Positions 18,218-27,089 of a stretch of DNA of 34,330 nucleotides are shown one piece after another (position 1 is the stretch's first letter; every line of letters begins with the position of its first letter). This DNA comes from Mycobacterium sp. (GTDB lineage: Bacteria > Actinomycetota > Actinomycetes > Mycobacteriales > Mycobacteriaceae). The stretch spans positions 1-34,330 of the forward strand of contig JAGQTQ010000087.1 of the NCBI GenBank assembly GCA_020438905.1, read 5' to 3'. The notes below the pieces were generated by a model. That model was not told the origin of the DNA, made no database searches, and worked only from the letters and a program-made list of their open reading frames with translations. A program made the position numbers and the translations under genes.

Positions 18218-18859
18218 GTGACCGCAGCGCGCCTGCTCTCGGTCAATGTGACCGCCGACCTCCACGAGGGCGCGGCCTGGACCGGTGCGCAGGGGCGCAG
18301 CGGTATCGACAAGCGGCCCTATGACGGCCCGCGCCTGCTGGCCGGTGACGCGGTCCAGGGCGACTCGGTGATCAACCGCAAGCACCACGGCGGACCCTGG
18401 CAGGCCGTCTACGCCTACGCCCGCGAAGACGCCGACTGGTGGCAAACCCGGTTGTGCATCGACATCCCGCCGGGAAGTTTCGGGGAGAACCTCACCACCG
18501 CCGGACTCGATCTCACCAACGCCGTCATCGGCGAGACGTGGCGCATCGGGAGCGCGACACTGCGTGTCACCGTGCCGCGCATTCCGTGCCGGACCTTCGC
18601 CGGTTTCTGGGGGCGGTCCGATTTGGTGAAGCTTTTCACATCCGCCCGCCGTCCCGGGGCCTATCTCCGCATCGTCGACGAGGGCGAGGTACGAGCGGGC
18701 GATGCCATCGAGGTCGTCGAACGTCCCACCGACTCCGCGACCCTCGCCCAGGCGTTCGCCTGTCGTACCGGAGACCGCAGCCTACTCGAATCACTCAGGC
18801 ACACAAAGGATCTACCACCGGACTGGCAGAAGTGGCTGGACTCCGCGACCTCGGGGTAA
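18218..18859 (+). CDS. MOSC-domain protein (YiiM-like)
   Basis: A 213-aa protein with a MOSC (molybdenum cofactor sulfurase C-terminal) domain of the stand-alone YiiM type. The features are SVIDRKHHGG-like (here SVINRKHHGG), PGSFGENLTT, GETWRIGSATLRVTVPRIPC with the conserved cysteine, and a C-terminal helical tail (LLESLRHTKDLPPDWQKWL). YiiM proteins are linked to reduction of N-hydroxylated compounds through Moco. GTG 18218 is 7 nt after the SDR stop. It may be the last gene of the run, because an iron-box promoter starts the next unit. Confidence 0.88.
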   Translation: MTAARLLSVNVTADLHEGAAWTGAQGRSGIDKRPYDGPRLLAGDAVQGDSVINRKHHGGPWQAVYAYAREDADWWQTRLCIDIPPGSFGENLTTAGLDLTNAVIGETWRIGSATLRVTVPRIPCRTFAGFWGRSDLVKLFTSARRPGAYLRIVDEGEVRAGDAIEVVERPTDSATLAQAFACRTGDRSLLESLRHTKDLPPDWQKWLDSATSG

Positions 18860-18902
18860 CGGTCGCCACCACGTCGCCACCACGGACGAAGCCCCAGGGA
18901 AT

Positions 18903-18959
18903 TTGACAGTCGCGCCAGCAGCCTGGAGTCTTAGCCCAGCCTCAGTTAGGCAACCCTAA
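18903..18959 (+). promoter_or_regulatory. IdeR-like iron box and promoter of the iron ABC operon
   Basis: Positions 18941-18959 read CTCAGTTAGGCAACCCTAA and match about 14 of 19 positions of the mycobacterial IdeR box consensus TTAGGTTAGSCTAACCTAA. A TTGACA at 18903-18908 could be a -35 element, although the -10 is unclear. The box ends 12 nt before the GTG of the substrate-binding protein, with a GGAGAT ribosome site between them. IdeR represses iron-uptake genes when Fe2+ is plentiful, which suits the downstream transporter. The match is seen; regulation is inferred. Confidence 0.65.
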
Positions 18960-18971
18960 AGGAGATCCTTG

Positions 18972-20018
18972 GTGATACGACGACACCCCACCGGCCCGGC
19001 CCTTCGCGCCCGCGCGCTGGTGTTGGCCGCTCTGCTGGCCGTTACCGCAATGGCGGCCTGCGGCCGGGGCGACACCGGGGCGACCGAGAGCTCTCTGACC
19101 GTCTACTCCGGGCGCTCGGAGGAACTGGTCGGGCCGCTGTTTGCGCAGTTCACCGAGCAGACCGGCATCAGGGTCAACGCCCGCTACGGCGACAGTGCCG
19201 AACTTGCCGCCCAACTCGTCGAGGAGGGTGACCGCAGTCCGGCACAGGTGTTCTTCGCCCAGGACGCCGGCGCCCTGGGCTCCGTGGAGGCTGCTGGACT
19301 GTTCGCACCGTTACCTGAGGCGGCCGCCGCCGCGGTGCCGGCCGATTACCGCGCGACCAACGGAACCTGGACCGGGATCACGGGCCGGGCACGGGTCATT
19401 GTCTACGACCCCGAGCAGGTTGCGGCCGACCAGGTGCCCCGCAGGGTCGCGGACCTGACCGACCCTCGGTGGCGCTCACAGGTGGCGATCGCCCCCACCA
19501 ACGCCTCGTTCCAGGCCTTCGTCACCGCCATGAGAATCGCCGACGGCGACGACGACGCCCGGAAGTGGCTTGAGGGGATGGTCGCCAACGACGCCCAGCG
19601 CTACGAGAAGAACGGGCTGATCCTGGACGCCGTGGATGCCGGGCAGGCGGAACTGGGGCTGATCAACCACTACTACTGGTACGAGAAGGCCGCCGAGGTC
19701 GGCGAGTCGAAGATGCGGTCCAGGATCGCCTTCACCGCCCCCGGCGATCCGGGCAGCTTGGTCAACGTCGCCGGGGCCGGCATCCTCAAGCCGGCCGGCA
19801 ACAACAAGGCGGCCGCCGAGTTCGTCGACTGGCTGCTCTCCCCGGACGCCCAGCGGTGGTTCGTGGCCAATACCTACGAGTACCCGTTGCTGCCGAATAT
19901 CCCTCCCGCCGAGGGACTTCCGCCGCTGGACTCGTTGCGCGGGCCTGACGTCTCACTGGCCGATCTGGACAGCCTTCCGGCCACCCTCGCCATGCTGGAG
20001 AACGTCGGACTGCTGTGA
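18972..20018 (+). CDS. Ferric-iron-type ABC transporter, substrate-binding lipoprotein
   Basis: A 348-aa extracellular lipoprotein. The signal peptide ends in a lipobox (AVTAMAAC), placing it on the outer face of the cytoplasmic membrane. The mature part begins LTVYSGRSEEL, typical of FbpA/AfuA ferric-binding proteins, and has a tyrosine cluster INHYYWYE like the paired iron-binding tyrosines of that family. GTG 18972 is favoured by GGAGA at 18961-18965; a TTG three bases earlier is the alternative. It overlaps the permease gene by 4 nt (GTGA). I avoid the symbol fbpA because in mycobacteria it denotes antigen 85A. Confidence 0.92.
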   Translation: MIRRHPTGPALRARALVLAALLAVTAMAACGRGDTGATESSLTVYSGRSEELVGPLFAQFTEQTGIRVNARYGDSAELAAQLVEEGDRSPAQVFFAQDAGALGSVEAAGLFAPLPEAAAAAVPADYRATNGTWTGITGRARVIVYDPEQVAADQVPRRVADLTDPRWRSQVAIAPTNASFQAFVTAMRIADGDDDARKWLEGMVANDAQRYEKNGLILDAVDAGQAELGLINHYYWYEKAAEVGESKMRSRIAFTAPGDPGSLVNVAGAGILKPAGNNKAAAEFVDWLLSPDAQRWFVANTYEYPLLPNIPPAEGLPPLDSLRGPDVSLADLDSLPATLAMLENVGLL

Positions 20019-21604
20019 GCCGGAGCGCGACAACCGCCCGCCCGGCCAAGCGGACCGGCGGCAGGCGGCCACCCGGCGCACTGCTGGCCGCGGGCGCCGT
20101 CACCGCCCTGGTGTCGGTGATTCCGCTGCTGTATCTGTTCGTCCGCGCCGGCGATGCGGGCTGGCGTCGCTGGGTGGAGATTCTGATCCGTCCCCGAACG
20201 GCCGAGACCGTCGGCACCTCGATCGCTCTGGTTGCGGTCGTCGTTTCGGGATGCCTGCTGATCGGGATTCCCACCGCGTGGCTGCTGGCACGCACCGATT
20301 TGCCGGGCCGGGCCGGCTGGCTGGTGTTGCTGGCGCTGCCGTTGGCGGTGCCCTCCTATGTCGCCGCCTACGCGTGGCTGGCACAGTTTCCCGCCATGGG
20401 CGGGTTCTGGGCGGCAGCACTTCTGCTCACCCTGGTCTCCTTCCCCTACGTCCTGCTGCCGGTGACCGCCGCACTGAGGGCCGCCGATCCGGCTGCCGAG
20501 GAGGTTGCCCGCACGTTGGGGTTCGGACCGGTGCGCGCCTTCGCCCGGGCGATATTGCCGCAGGCCTGGCCCGCCGCAGCCGGCGGCGCACTGCTGGTGG
20601 CGCTCTACGTTCTCTCCGACTTCGGTGCCGTCGCGCTGATGCGTGTCGACGCCTTCACCCGGGTGATCTACGCGTCCTACCGGGCCAGCTTCGACCGAGT
20701 CGGGGCCACCGTGTTGGCGCTGGTTCTGGTCGGGCTGGCGATTCTGCTTCTGGTCGCCGAACGGCGGTTGCGGGGGCTGACCCAGCGGTGGCGAACCGGC
20801 TCTGGCAGCCAGCGCAGCGCCGTCCCGTTCGCCCTGGGCCGGGCGGGTCGGGCCGGGGCGGTCAGCTGGCTGACGGTACTGACCGGCACGGCGGTGGGTG
20901 TACCCGTGGTCTCGCTGGCGCTGCGGATGACCGAAGGAACCCGCACCCCGCTGGCCGTCGGCGAACTCGTCGCGGCCGCGCTGAACTCCCTCGGTGTCGC
21001 CGCGGCCGGTGCGGCGCTGGCCGTCATGCTGGCCCTGCCGGTAGGCATCCTCGCCGCCCGCTATCGCAGCCCCACGGTGCGGTGGCTGGAGACGCTGTCC
21101 TTCACCGGTCACGCCCTCCCCGGCGTGGTAGTGGGGCTGTCATTGGTCTTCCTCACCCTGGCGGTACTCCCCGGCGCCTACCAAAGCGTCGCCGCGCTGG
21201 CGTTCGCCTATGCGATCCTGTTCGGCCCCAAGGCGATCGGTGCCACGCGCAGCGCCACCGCTGCGGCTCCCCCGGTCTTCGAGCAGACCGCCCGCACGCT
21301 GGGGCGCGGCCCGTTTCGGGCATGGGCGCAGACCACGCTCCCGATGACCCTGCCGGGTATCGCCGCAGGCGCATTGATCGTGTTGCTCACCGCGATGAAG
21401 GAACTACCCGCCACCCTCATGCTGCGGCCCACCGGCCTGGACACCTTGGCCACCGAACTGTGGAGCCGCACCGAGGTGGCGGCCTATGGAGCCGCGGCAC
21501 CCTATGCCATCACGCTGATGGCGCTCGCCGCCGTCCCGGCATGGCTGTTGAGCCGATCGGTCGCGCTGAGGACGGCCGCCGAGACCGAGGCCGCCGCACC
21601 GTGA
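20015..21604 (+). CDS. Ferric-iron-type ABC transporter, fused double permease
   Basis: A 529-aa inner-membrane permease with about twelve predicted helices in two homologous halves, as in FbpB. Each half has an EAA-type loop that contacts the ATPase: AAEEVARTLGFGPVRAFARAILP in the first (given here in part) and FEQTARTLGRGPFRAWAQ in the second. GTG 20015 overlaps the binding-protein stop, and its own stop overlaps the ATPase start, so the three subunits are translationally coupled. With the fused architecture one permease chain and two ATPase subunits make the transporter. Confidence 0.93.
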   Translation: MSRSATTARPAKRTGGRRPPGALLAAGAVTALVSVIPLLYLFVRAGDAGWRRWVEILIRPRTAETVGTSIALVAVVVSGCLLIGIPTAWLLARTDLPGRAGWLVLLALPLAVPSYVAAYAWLAQFPAMGGFWAAALLLTLVSFPYVLLPVTAALRAADPAAEEVARTLGFGPVRAFARAILPQAWPAAAGGALLVALYVLSDFGAVALMRVDAFTRVIYASYRASFDRVGATVLALVLVGLAILLLVAERRLRGLTQRWRTGSGSQRSAVPFALGRAGRAGAVSWLTVLTGTAVGVPVVSLALRMTEGTRTPLAVGELVAAALNSLGVAAAGAALAVMLALPVGILAARYRSPTVRWLETLSFTGHALPGVVVGLSLVFLTLAVLPGAYQSVAALAFAYAILFGPKAIGATRSATAAAPPVFEQTARTLGRGPFRAWAQTTLPMTLPGIAAGALIVLLTAMKELPATLMLRPTGLDTLATELWSRTEVAAYGAAAPYAITLMALAAVPAWLLSRSVALRTAAETEAAAP

Positions 21605-22695
21605 CCGCAGTCAGCGTGCGCGGTCTGAACGCCGGCTATGGCGCCGGACCGGTGCTCGACGGGGTGAATCTCGAGGTGCCCTCCGGGGCCGTCGCAGCCG
21701 TCCTCGGCCCCAGCGGATCCGGCAAGACCACGTTGTTGCGCGTACTGGCCGGCTTCCTGAGGCCGGCTTCCGGCGCGGTGCACTTCGGTGAGCGGGTAGT
21801 GGCCGGCTCGACGTTCGTACCACCGGAACGGCGCCGGGTCGGGATCGTTCCCCAGGAGGGGGCCCTGTTCGGCCACCTGAACGTCAGCGCCAACGTGGGA
21901 TTCGGCCTGCCCCGCGGGTCCCGGGCGCGGATCGAGGAAATGCTCGACATGGTGGGCATGCGAGAGTACGCACTGGCCCGCCCCCAGGAACTCTCCGGCG
22001 GTCAACAGCAACGGGTGGCGATCGCCCGGGCGCTCGCTCCGGAACCGGAAGTGGTTCTGCTGGACGAGCCGTTCAGCTCACTGGACGCCGCGCTGCGCGC
22101 ACGGTTGCGCGCGGAGGTACGAGAACTGTTGCGGTCGGTGGGCGCGACGGCGGTCCTGGTCACTCACGACCAGGAGGAGGCGCTGTCGACGGCCGATCTG
22201 GTCGCGGTCATGCGCGAAGGCCGGATCGTGCAGTCCGGGACACCCGCCGAGGTGTACGACTCACCGGCCGATCTCGAGGTGGCACGATTCGTCGGCGATG
22301 CAGTGGAACTACCCGCCGTCCTCGACGGTCGCACCGCCCGCTGCGCGCTCGGTGAGGTACCGGTACGGGAGGCCGGCAACGTCCGTGGTTCGGCGGTTCT
22401 CGTACTACGCCCGGAACAGTTGGTGCTGCGACGGCAGTCACCGGACGCCATCGCCAGGGGCGTGATCCGCGAAGTGGCCTATCACGGCTACGACTCGCTG
22501 GTGCGGGTGGAAATCACCGACGGGACCTGGATTCGGGTCAGGGTGCCCGGCGGCGCGGCTCCACCGACCGAAGGCGAGACGATTGCGGTCGCCGTCACCG
22601 GCCGGGGGCGGGTGTACCCGGATCCGGCACCGATAGCGGATATCGACGACGGTCTGCCTGATGACCAACTCCACATCGCAGAACTTGGCGGCTGA
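21601..22695 (+). CDS. Ferric-iron-type ABC transporter, ATPase
   Basis: A 364-aa ABC ATPase. Walker A is GPSGSGKTT, the signature is LSGGQQQR, Walker B is VVLLDEP and the H-loop is VTHDQEEA. A C-terminal TOBE-like regulatory domain follows (about residue 235 onward, LVLRPEQLVL and RVRVPGGAAPP), as in FbpC/PotA-type ATPases. GTG 21601 forms a GTGA overlap with the permease stop. It completes the binding protein/permease/ATPase set under the IdeR-like box, so iron is the most likely cargo. Other cargoes of the family (thiamine, polyamine, putative Fe-siderophore) cannot be fully excluded from the ATPase alone. Confidence 0.93.
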   Translation: MTAVSVRGLNAGYGAGPVLDGVNLEVPSGAVAAVLGPSGSGKTTLLRVLAGFLRPASGAVHFGERVVAGSTFVPPERRRVGIVPQEGALFGHLNVSANVGFGLPRGSRARIEEMLDMVGMREYALARPQELSGGQQQRVAIARALAPEPEVVLLDEPFSSLDAALRARLRAEVRELLRSVGATAVLVTHDQEEALSTADLVAVMREGRIVQSGTPAEVYDSPADLEVARFVGDAVELPAVLDGRTARCALGEVPVREAGNVRGSAVLVLRPEQLVLRRQSPDAIARGVIREVAYHGYDSLVRVEITDGTWIRVRVPGGAAPPTEGETIAVAVTGRGRVYPDPAPIADIDDGLPDDQLHIAELGG

Positions 22696-22725
22696 GGAAA
22701 TTCTGCGGGCACTAGCGTAGGCGGA

Positions 22726-23094
22726 ATGGGTTTGTTCAGCCATGAGGAGTTCCGGGACCCGGCCCACGAAGCTGCCAGCGGCACCGGCGGTGGGACTGTT
22801 GCTAGGGGCCTGCGTGCTGAGTTGGAAGAGTTCGGGATAGATGGTCCTGCGGTGGTGGGTCCGGGGTTGCCGCCTGAAGATGGTTCGTGCGGTCAGTTCG
22901 CTGTGCAGTTTCACGTGACTACGTCAATGCTGCTCGGGTTGAAGCGGATCGCGGATGCGCGCGGAGTGAGTGTGCCGGAGGTGTGCCGGCAGGTGATCGG
23001 CGTCTTTGTCGCCCAGCAGGAGGGCGAGTTGGGTGCGCTTCTTGCTGCGGAGGCCGAGGCGGCTGATTATCGGCCGAGTCTGGGTCAGGGGTAA
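22726..23094 (+). CDS. Small protein with a ribbon-helix-helix-like C-terminal half
   Basis: A 122-aa protein. Residues about 62-102 (FHVTTSMLLGLKRIADARG followed by SVPEVCRQVIGVFVAQQ) have the strand-helix-turn-helix spacing of ribbon-helix-helix DNA-binding domains such as CopG/Arc. The first 60 residues are glycine/acid-rich and probably disordered. Codons use more third-position T than the core genes, a hint of acquisition. It starts 30 nt after the ABC ATPase stop at ATG 22726. Function is not known; an antitoxin or autoregulator without a visible partner is possible. Confidence 0.6.
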   Translation: MGLFSHEEFRDPAHEAASGTGGGTVARGLRAELEEFGIDGPAVVGPGLPPEDGSCGQFAVQFHVTTSMLLGLKRIADARGVSVPEVCRQVIGVFVAQQEGELGALLAAEAEAADYRPSLGQG

Positions 23095-23231
23095 GTCGCG
23101 GTGGGTTGTTCGTCGGCAATGGCGGCGCCGGGGTGACGACGGGGTGGTTGTCCGTGTGCGGCACCGGCGGGGTGGGCGCCACCACGGGCCGCGGCTGCCA
23201 CCAAAGGGACCCGGGTCGCAGTGGCGCCGGA

Positions 23232-24044
23232 ATGCGGGTCGGTTTGCGCGGGGCGGCGCTGACGCTCGTTGGCGCCCTGGCGGGCTGCGCCGCGACGCCG
23301 CCGTTGCCCACCGCTCTGGACCAGCAGCCCCCTGAACTCGTGAGCGCCTTCTTCGGTCTGGACGACTCGCTGCCTTCCCAGTCCATCGCCATATGTCCCG
23401 AGGCGCCGGGAATGGACGGCATGCCGGTGACCTTCTCCCGGCGGGTGGAGGGAAGCGGAATTCAGGGCGCGCGGGTCAATGCGGCAGCGTTTACCGTGGT
23501 GACCCGGTCCAGGCAACAGATGACGCCGGTCTGCGCGAGCCTCCGGCCCGCCGTCGGACCCGGCGAGCGACACACGGTTCTGCTCGTCGGAGATTTTGGC
23601 GATCCGGTCGACGATCCTCCGGTCCGAGTTGTCGTCAGCGGCCACCTCCCCCTCGAGGGCGGTGCCGACGGCCTCGGTCTGGCCGTCGACGTCACTCCGC
23701 TGGAGGCCGGGCCGTCGATCGTGCTGGCCATGAGTTACCCCGGCGGGGGCCGCGACCGCGACTGTCCGGAGGGAACGAGCCAGGTCGTCGAGGTGGTTTG
23801 GTCCGGCGGGGTCACTCCCGGACCGGGGCAGACGCCAGAAAGCCACCGCGAGATGTACTCGGTGACGACAGAGGCCGGCGAGGTGAAGCCGATCGCTCTG
23901 GGCGACGTCGGCGACAACGACAACTACGAACGGCTGTGTCTAGGCACCGATTCGCCCGCGCTCAGGGTGAGTGCCGCCGAAAACATCCTGCAAGACCCTC
24001 GGGGCGACCTCAATCCCCCGAACTCGTTGAATGTGGCGCGATAG
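23232..24044 (+). CDS. Putative lipoprotein of unknown function
   Basis: A 270-aa secreted protein. From ATG 23232 it has a basic N-terminus (MRVGLRG), a hydrophobic stretch and a lipobox LAGC at residues about 17-20, so it is probably an outer-leaflet lipoprotein. The open frame extends 42 codons upstream but that part is glycine-rich and would bury the signal peptide. The mature domain contains several cysteines (CPEAPG, PVCASL, DCPEG, RLCLG) that may form disulfides, and beta-rich segments. I do not recognise the family. It is convergent with the lipase gene. Confidence 0.75.
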   Translation: MRVGLRGAALTLVGALAGCAATPPLPTALDQQPPELVSAFFGLDDSLPSQSIAICPEAPGMDGMPVTFSRRVEGSGIQGARVNAAAFTVVTRSRQQMTPVCASLRPAVGPGERHTVLLVGDFGDPVDDPPVRVVVSGHLPLEGGADGLGLAVDVTPLEAGPSIVLAMSYPGGGRDRDCPEGTSQVVEVVWSGGVTPGPGQTPESHREMYSVTTEAGEVKPIALGDVGDNDNYERLCLGTDSPALRVSAAENILQDPRGDLNPPNSLNVAR

Positions 24045-24111
24045 CGTCGCTGGGGCGGAGTTGATGCGGCCATCGCCGAAGTGCCGATCGCAGGGACGCG
24101 GCCCGTGCGGC

Positions 24112-25230
24112 TCACTCCGCTTTTGGTATTGCGATTCGTCTCAGCTGTTGGGTCAGCCAGGCCCTGGCGTCGGCGACGCAACTCTGCGGTAGCGAGAAGT
24201 GGTCGTCGTTCGGGTAGTCGCGGACTTCGACGGTGCCGCCTAACGCCTTGGCAGCGTCGATGTAGGCGGTCTGCCAGCTGACCGGTACCACGGACCCGTT
24301 GTGGAAGGTGTCGATGCACACCAGCACCGGCGCGACCGGCTTGCGGGTGGCTGCCGACCCGGCAGCGACGGCGGCTTCCCACGCCTCCCAGTTGGTGGGT
24401 TTGGTGTTCATCACCGGGCCCTTGAGCGGGAAGAGTCGTGCGATGGTGTCGTTGAGGTGGTGCACCGGTTGGGTGTTCCACGCCTTCTCGAGGATCTCGA
24501 TGCCCAGTGGGGTGAAGACGTCAGACAGATTCAAGGTCGACGGATTCGCAGCCTGGTGGGCAGCGAGAACCATGACGAGGTGCGAGTCGGGCGGTATCGT
24601 CGGATCGTTCAACGCCGCAGTCACACCGACCGGGTTCTGCAGCGCGATCTTGCTCACTCCAAGCGACATCGGCACCGTTCCGATCAGGCGCAGGTCGCGA
24701 TAGTCCTCGGGATCGAGTTCGGCGACCGCTGCCGCGGCGCCGCCTCCCTGCGACCAGCCGATGCAGCCCAGCGCCGTTCCCGCCCCGGCCTCGAGTTGCC
24801 GCGCGGCGTGGGCGATGTTGACCGCGTCGCGGGCGTTGGTGCGGTTGACGGTGTACTGGTGCATGCCTTCCGTGCCCAGGCCCTGGTAGTCGGTGGCGCA
24901 GACCACCCAACCGGCGTCGATGAAGCCCTGCAGCCCCGGAACCCCGTAGTCGATCTGCTGGGTGGCCTCAGCGGAGTAGTACAGCGTCATTTCCCGCGCG
25001 GGATCAGGCTGGGCCGAGGGGCAGGCCGCGTCACCGAGGCCGGTGGTGCCGTGGCACCACGTCACGATCGGCCGGTTCTCGCCGTCGGCTGCCGGAGCGA
25101 TCACCAGTCCGGTGGCCTCGTGGGCGACGCCATTGACGTCCCGGGAGACATACCGGACGCGCCAGGCTTTCGCGCCGGCGATGCCGGTCGTCAGAGGTTC
25201 GTGGTTGATCAGTTTTCCGGCTTCGGTCAC
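24112..25230 (-). CDS. Secretory-type lipase / alpha-beta hydrolase
   Basis: A 372-aa alpha/beta hydrolase of the secretory lipase (LIP) family, seen in mycobacteria as triacylglycerol lipase or esterase-like proteins. The oxyanion region is TWCHGTTGLG, the nucleophile elbow is GWSQGGG, and the histidine is likely in NDDHFSLP. VLVCIDTFHNGSVVPV, a conserved strand before the acid, is present. Despite the family name there is no signal peptide from GTG 25230, so it may be cytoplasmic or lack its export signal. Substrates are probably acylglycerols or other esters. It stands alone, convergent with the lipoprotein gene. Confidence 0.88.
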   Translation of the reverse strand: MTEAGKLINHEPLTTGIAGAKAWRVRYVSRDVNGVAHEATGLVIAPAADGENRPIVTWCHGTTGLGDAACPSAQPDPAREMTLYYSAEATQQIDYGVPGLQGFIDAGWVVCATDYQGLGTEGMHQYTVNRTNARDAVNIAHAARQLEAGAGTALGCIGWSQGGGAAAAVAELDPEDYRDLRLIGTVPMSLGVSKIALQNPVGVTAALNDPTIPPDSHLVMVLAAHQAANPSTLNLSDVFTPLGIEILEKAWNTQPVHHLNDTIARLFPLKGPVMNTKPTNWEAWEAAVAAGSAATRKPVAPVLVCIDTFHNGSVVPVSWQTAYIDAAKALGGTVEVRDYPNDDHFSLPQSCVADARAWLTQQLRRIAIPKAE

Positions 25231-25416
25231 AGCGGCGAAGTTACCGTCCGGTGAGCCGTCGTGCCCCCGAAAATGATCGCGCGCCCGAGGATCGAGGGTG
25301 TAGAGCTGACCACGGCATGCAGGGCTATCGGTTGCAGCGTCGGCGGTCGTGTAGGTCGCCTGGACGTTCCGATCGCCGCCGAGCCGCGCCTCCCCGCGTT
25401 CAGACGCTGAGGCCGC

Positions 25417-26667
25417 TCACGATGCGGCGACTGGCAGCGGAGCGACGTCGGGGGCGGCAGCAGGGCCGTAGTGGCTTTGCACCACGCGGGAGCGCCTGCG
25501 CTCACCCCAGTGCTGCACCCATTCCCGGCCGGAGGTTGTGCGGGTGAGTATCTGGTAGCGGACGAGATTGGCCGCGACGACCGGGATGGCCGCCACCGCC
25601 GGGGTGGGCGGGAGCTCGAGTTCCCGCATACTCTGCTCGCCGAGGAAGAAACGCAGCATGCTGAGCCGGCGGAAGCGTGCGTACGCGCTTCGCAGCCGTG
25701 CGAAGTTCTCGAAGTGCAGTCCCCGTTCCGCGGTGATGATCGCGTTCGCCAACTGCGGACCGGCGGGGGTCAGCGGGCCCTGCGTGAGCACGAAGTGGTA
25801 CTGCAGGATGTCCTGATCGCTTTCGTTGTCCCGCAGGAAGTCATCGCCGACGCCCATCAACCAACCCACGTATTTCCACAGGTGCATCACGGCACGCGAG
25901 TCCGCATCGGTGACCCGAACGCCGAGCCGACGCAGCCCACGCAGCAGTACTGAGCTGAACAGGCCGAGGGTGAAGCCCTGATCGGCCTGGTTGATGGGCA
26001 GCCCCCACTGTTCGATATCCCATTTGCCGTTGGTCTCGTACTGATGGTTGATGAGCGCGTGCATCATTCGCACGTGCACGGTGAGCCGGAACCCCTCGCC
26101 GCCGCGGCGTAGGCCGTCGTTCTCGGTGACCGCCGTCGACCAGTGCACCGTCTCCCCCATGCGCCGAAGCGCGCCCCGCCCGGCGAACAGACCGGTCTTG
26201 ACCAGCAGATCCGGTGGACCGCCGAAGCGATACCCGCCGATGAGGGACAGATCGGCCATGACGTCCCTGACGTTCGGCCCGTAGCTGCGATAGGCCTTCG
26301 CGCCGGCGTTGATCAGATCGAAGTCCACCCACTCGGGGGTGTCCTCCACCACGTCAAAGAATGCCCGTAGTGCATCCGGGCAATCGGGCACCGCATCAGG
26401 CCCCGATGCGAGGGCGGCGTTGAATTGGCTCATCGTGACCCGGGTCGGGTCGGTAGCGGGACGGCGGATCGCGGCCACCAGTGCTGCCGCCGACTCGTCC
26501 CGTTCCATCAGCGCCCGACCGATCCGCTCCAACAGTTGCCGATCGGGCACGGTGACGCCGGTCGCGCGCTGCAAGGGCCGCCCGATCCGCCGATTGCGGG
26601 CTTCATCGGCCATGAACCGGCGCGGAAAGCGGTCGTCATCAGAACGGCGAGTCACAGGCTGCTCCAC
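25417..26667 (-). CDS. MpaB/rubber-oxygenase-like (DUF2236) protein
   Basis: A 416-aa protein of the DUF2236 family, which includes latex clearing protein (Lcp), a haem b oxygenase that cleaves polyisoprene, and the MpaB oxygenase of mycophenolic acid synthesis. Family segments include FGGPPDLLVKTGLFAGRG, the core FRLTVHVRMMHALINH with the His/Arg residues expected near the haem, and the helical KYVGWLMGVGDDFL. No Tat or Sec signal is visible, so it may act inside the cell on a lipid or isoprenoid. ATG 26667 is the first start; a GTG four codons later is possible. The actual reaction is unknown. Confidence 0.88.
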   Translation of the reverse strand: MEQPVTRRSDDDRFPRRFMADEARNRRIGRPLQRATGVTVPDRQLLERIGRALMERDESAAALVAAIRRPATDPTRVTMSQFNAALASGPDAVPDCPDALRAFFDVVEDTPEWVDFDLINAGAKAYRSYGPNVRDVMADLSLIGGYRFGGPPDLLVKTGLFAGRGALRRMGETVHWSTAVTENDGLRRGGEGFRLTVHVRMMHALINHQYETNGKWDIEQWGLPINQADQGFTLGLFSSVLLRGLRRLGVRVTDADSRAVMHLWKYVGWLMGVGDDFLRDNESDQDILQYHFVLTQGPLTPAGPQLANAIITAERGLHFENFARLRSAYARFRRLSMLRFFLGEQSMRELELPPTPAVAAIPVVAANLVRYQILTRTTSGREWVQHWGERRRSRVVQSHYGPAAAPDVAPLPVAAS

Positions 26668-26716
26668 GGCTGGAAGATTAGTCCGACACCACCGAAGGAA
26701 TCGCCAATACTCGTGA

Positions 26717-27013
26717 TCCCGGCCCCTTGGTGACCTTCGTGCGAAGGCGCTCTGTGGCGAAGGTGGCCAGGCCGTCTACTCCGACCTCACCGTCCGCTTC
26801 CCGTCCGCCGTCGTTCCGAGAACCGCGAAGGTCTCGGTCCCTCGCGTGGACTCGCGGACCGGCCGGGTGACGTTCAGGCAGGTTCGCCGTCGGCGGCAAC
26901 TCTGCACCCAAGGCGGACTGAACGGCGGGTTCGCACTGGCGAACAACGGCCCGGAGTTCGCCTCCCAACTCGCCCGCGCGCTCGCGCAGTGGGCTGGACA
27001 TGAAGATTTTTGA
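26717..27013 (+). pseudogene. 3' remnant of an unidentified gene
   Basis: A 98-codon open frame bounded upstream by a TGA (26714-26716) and ending at TGA 27011-27013. It has no ATG and its first in-frame GTG is well inside, but almost every codon ends in G or C in the middle part, as expected of real mycobacterial coding sequence. The peptide includes YSDLTVRFPS, RTGRVTFRQVRRRRQLCTQGG and FASQLARALAQWAGHEDF. I do not recognise it. The best reading is the C-terminal end of a gene cut off by rearrangement next to the MpaB-like gene. Confidence 0.5.
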
Positions 27014-27051
27014 GTTGCAGGCTGACTCCCGGTCCGTCCCACAAAGCGCAA

Positions 27052-27089
27052 AGCCCGAGCGCCACGGTCGTCCGGCCGGGTCTCGGGCT
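27052..27089 (-). terminator. Hairpin downstream of the 194-aa/41-aa gene pair
   Basis: AGCCCGAG (27052-27059) pairs perfectly with CTCGGGCT (27082-27089), 8 bp around a 22-nt loop. On the minus strand the second arm is followed by TTTGCGCTTTG. The hairpin overlaps the stop codon of the small ORF at 27089-27091. A transcription terminator for the minus-strand unit is the simplest reading. Confidence 0.5.

Noticed and set aside
24301..25254. 317-codon plus-strand frame opposite the lipase
   Set aside because: It is antisense to a lipase with a complete nucleophile elbow and family motifs.
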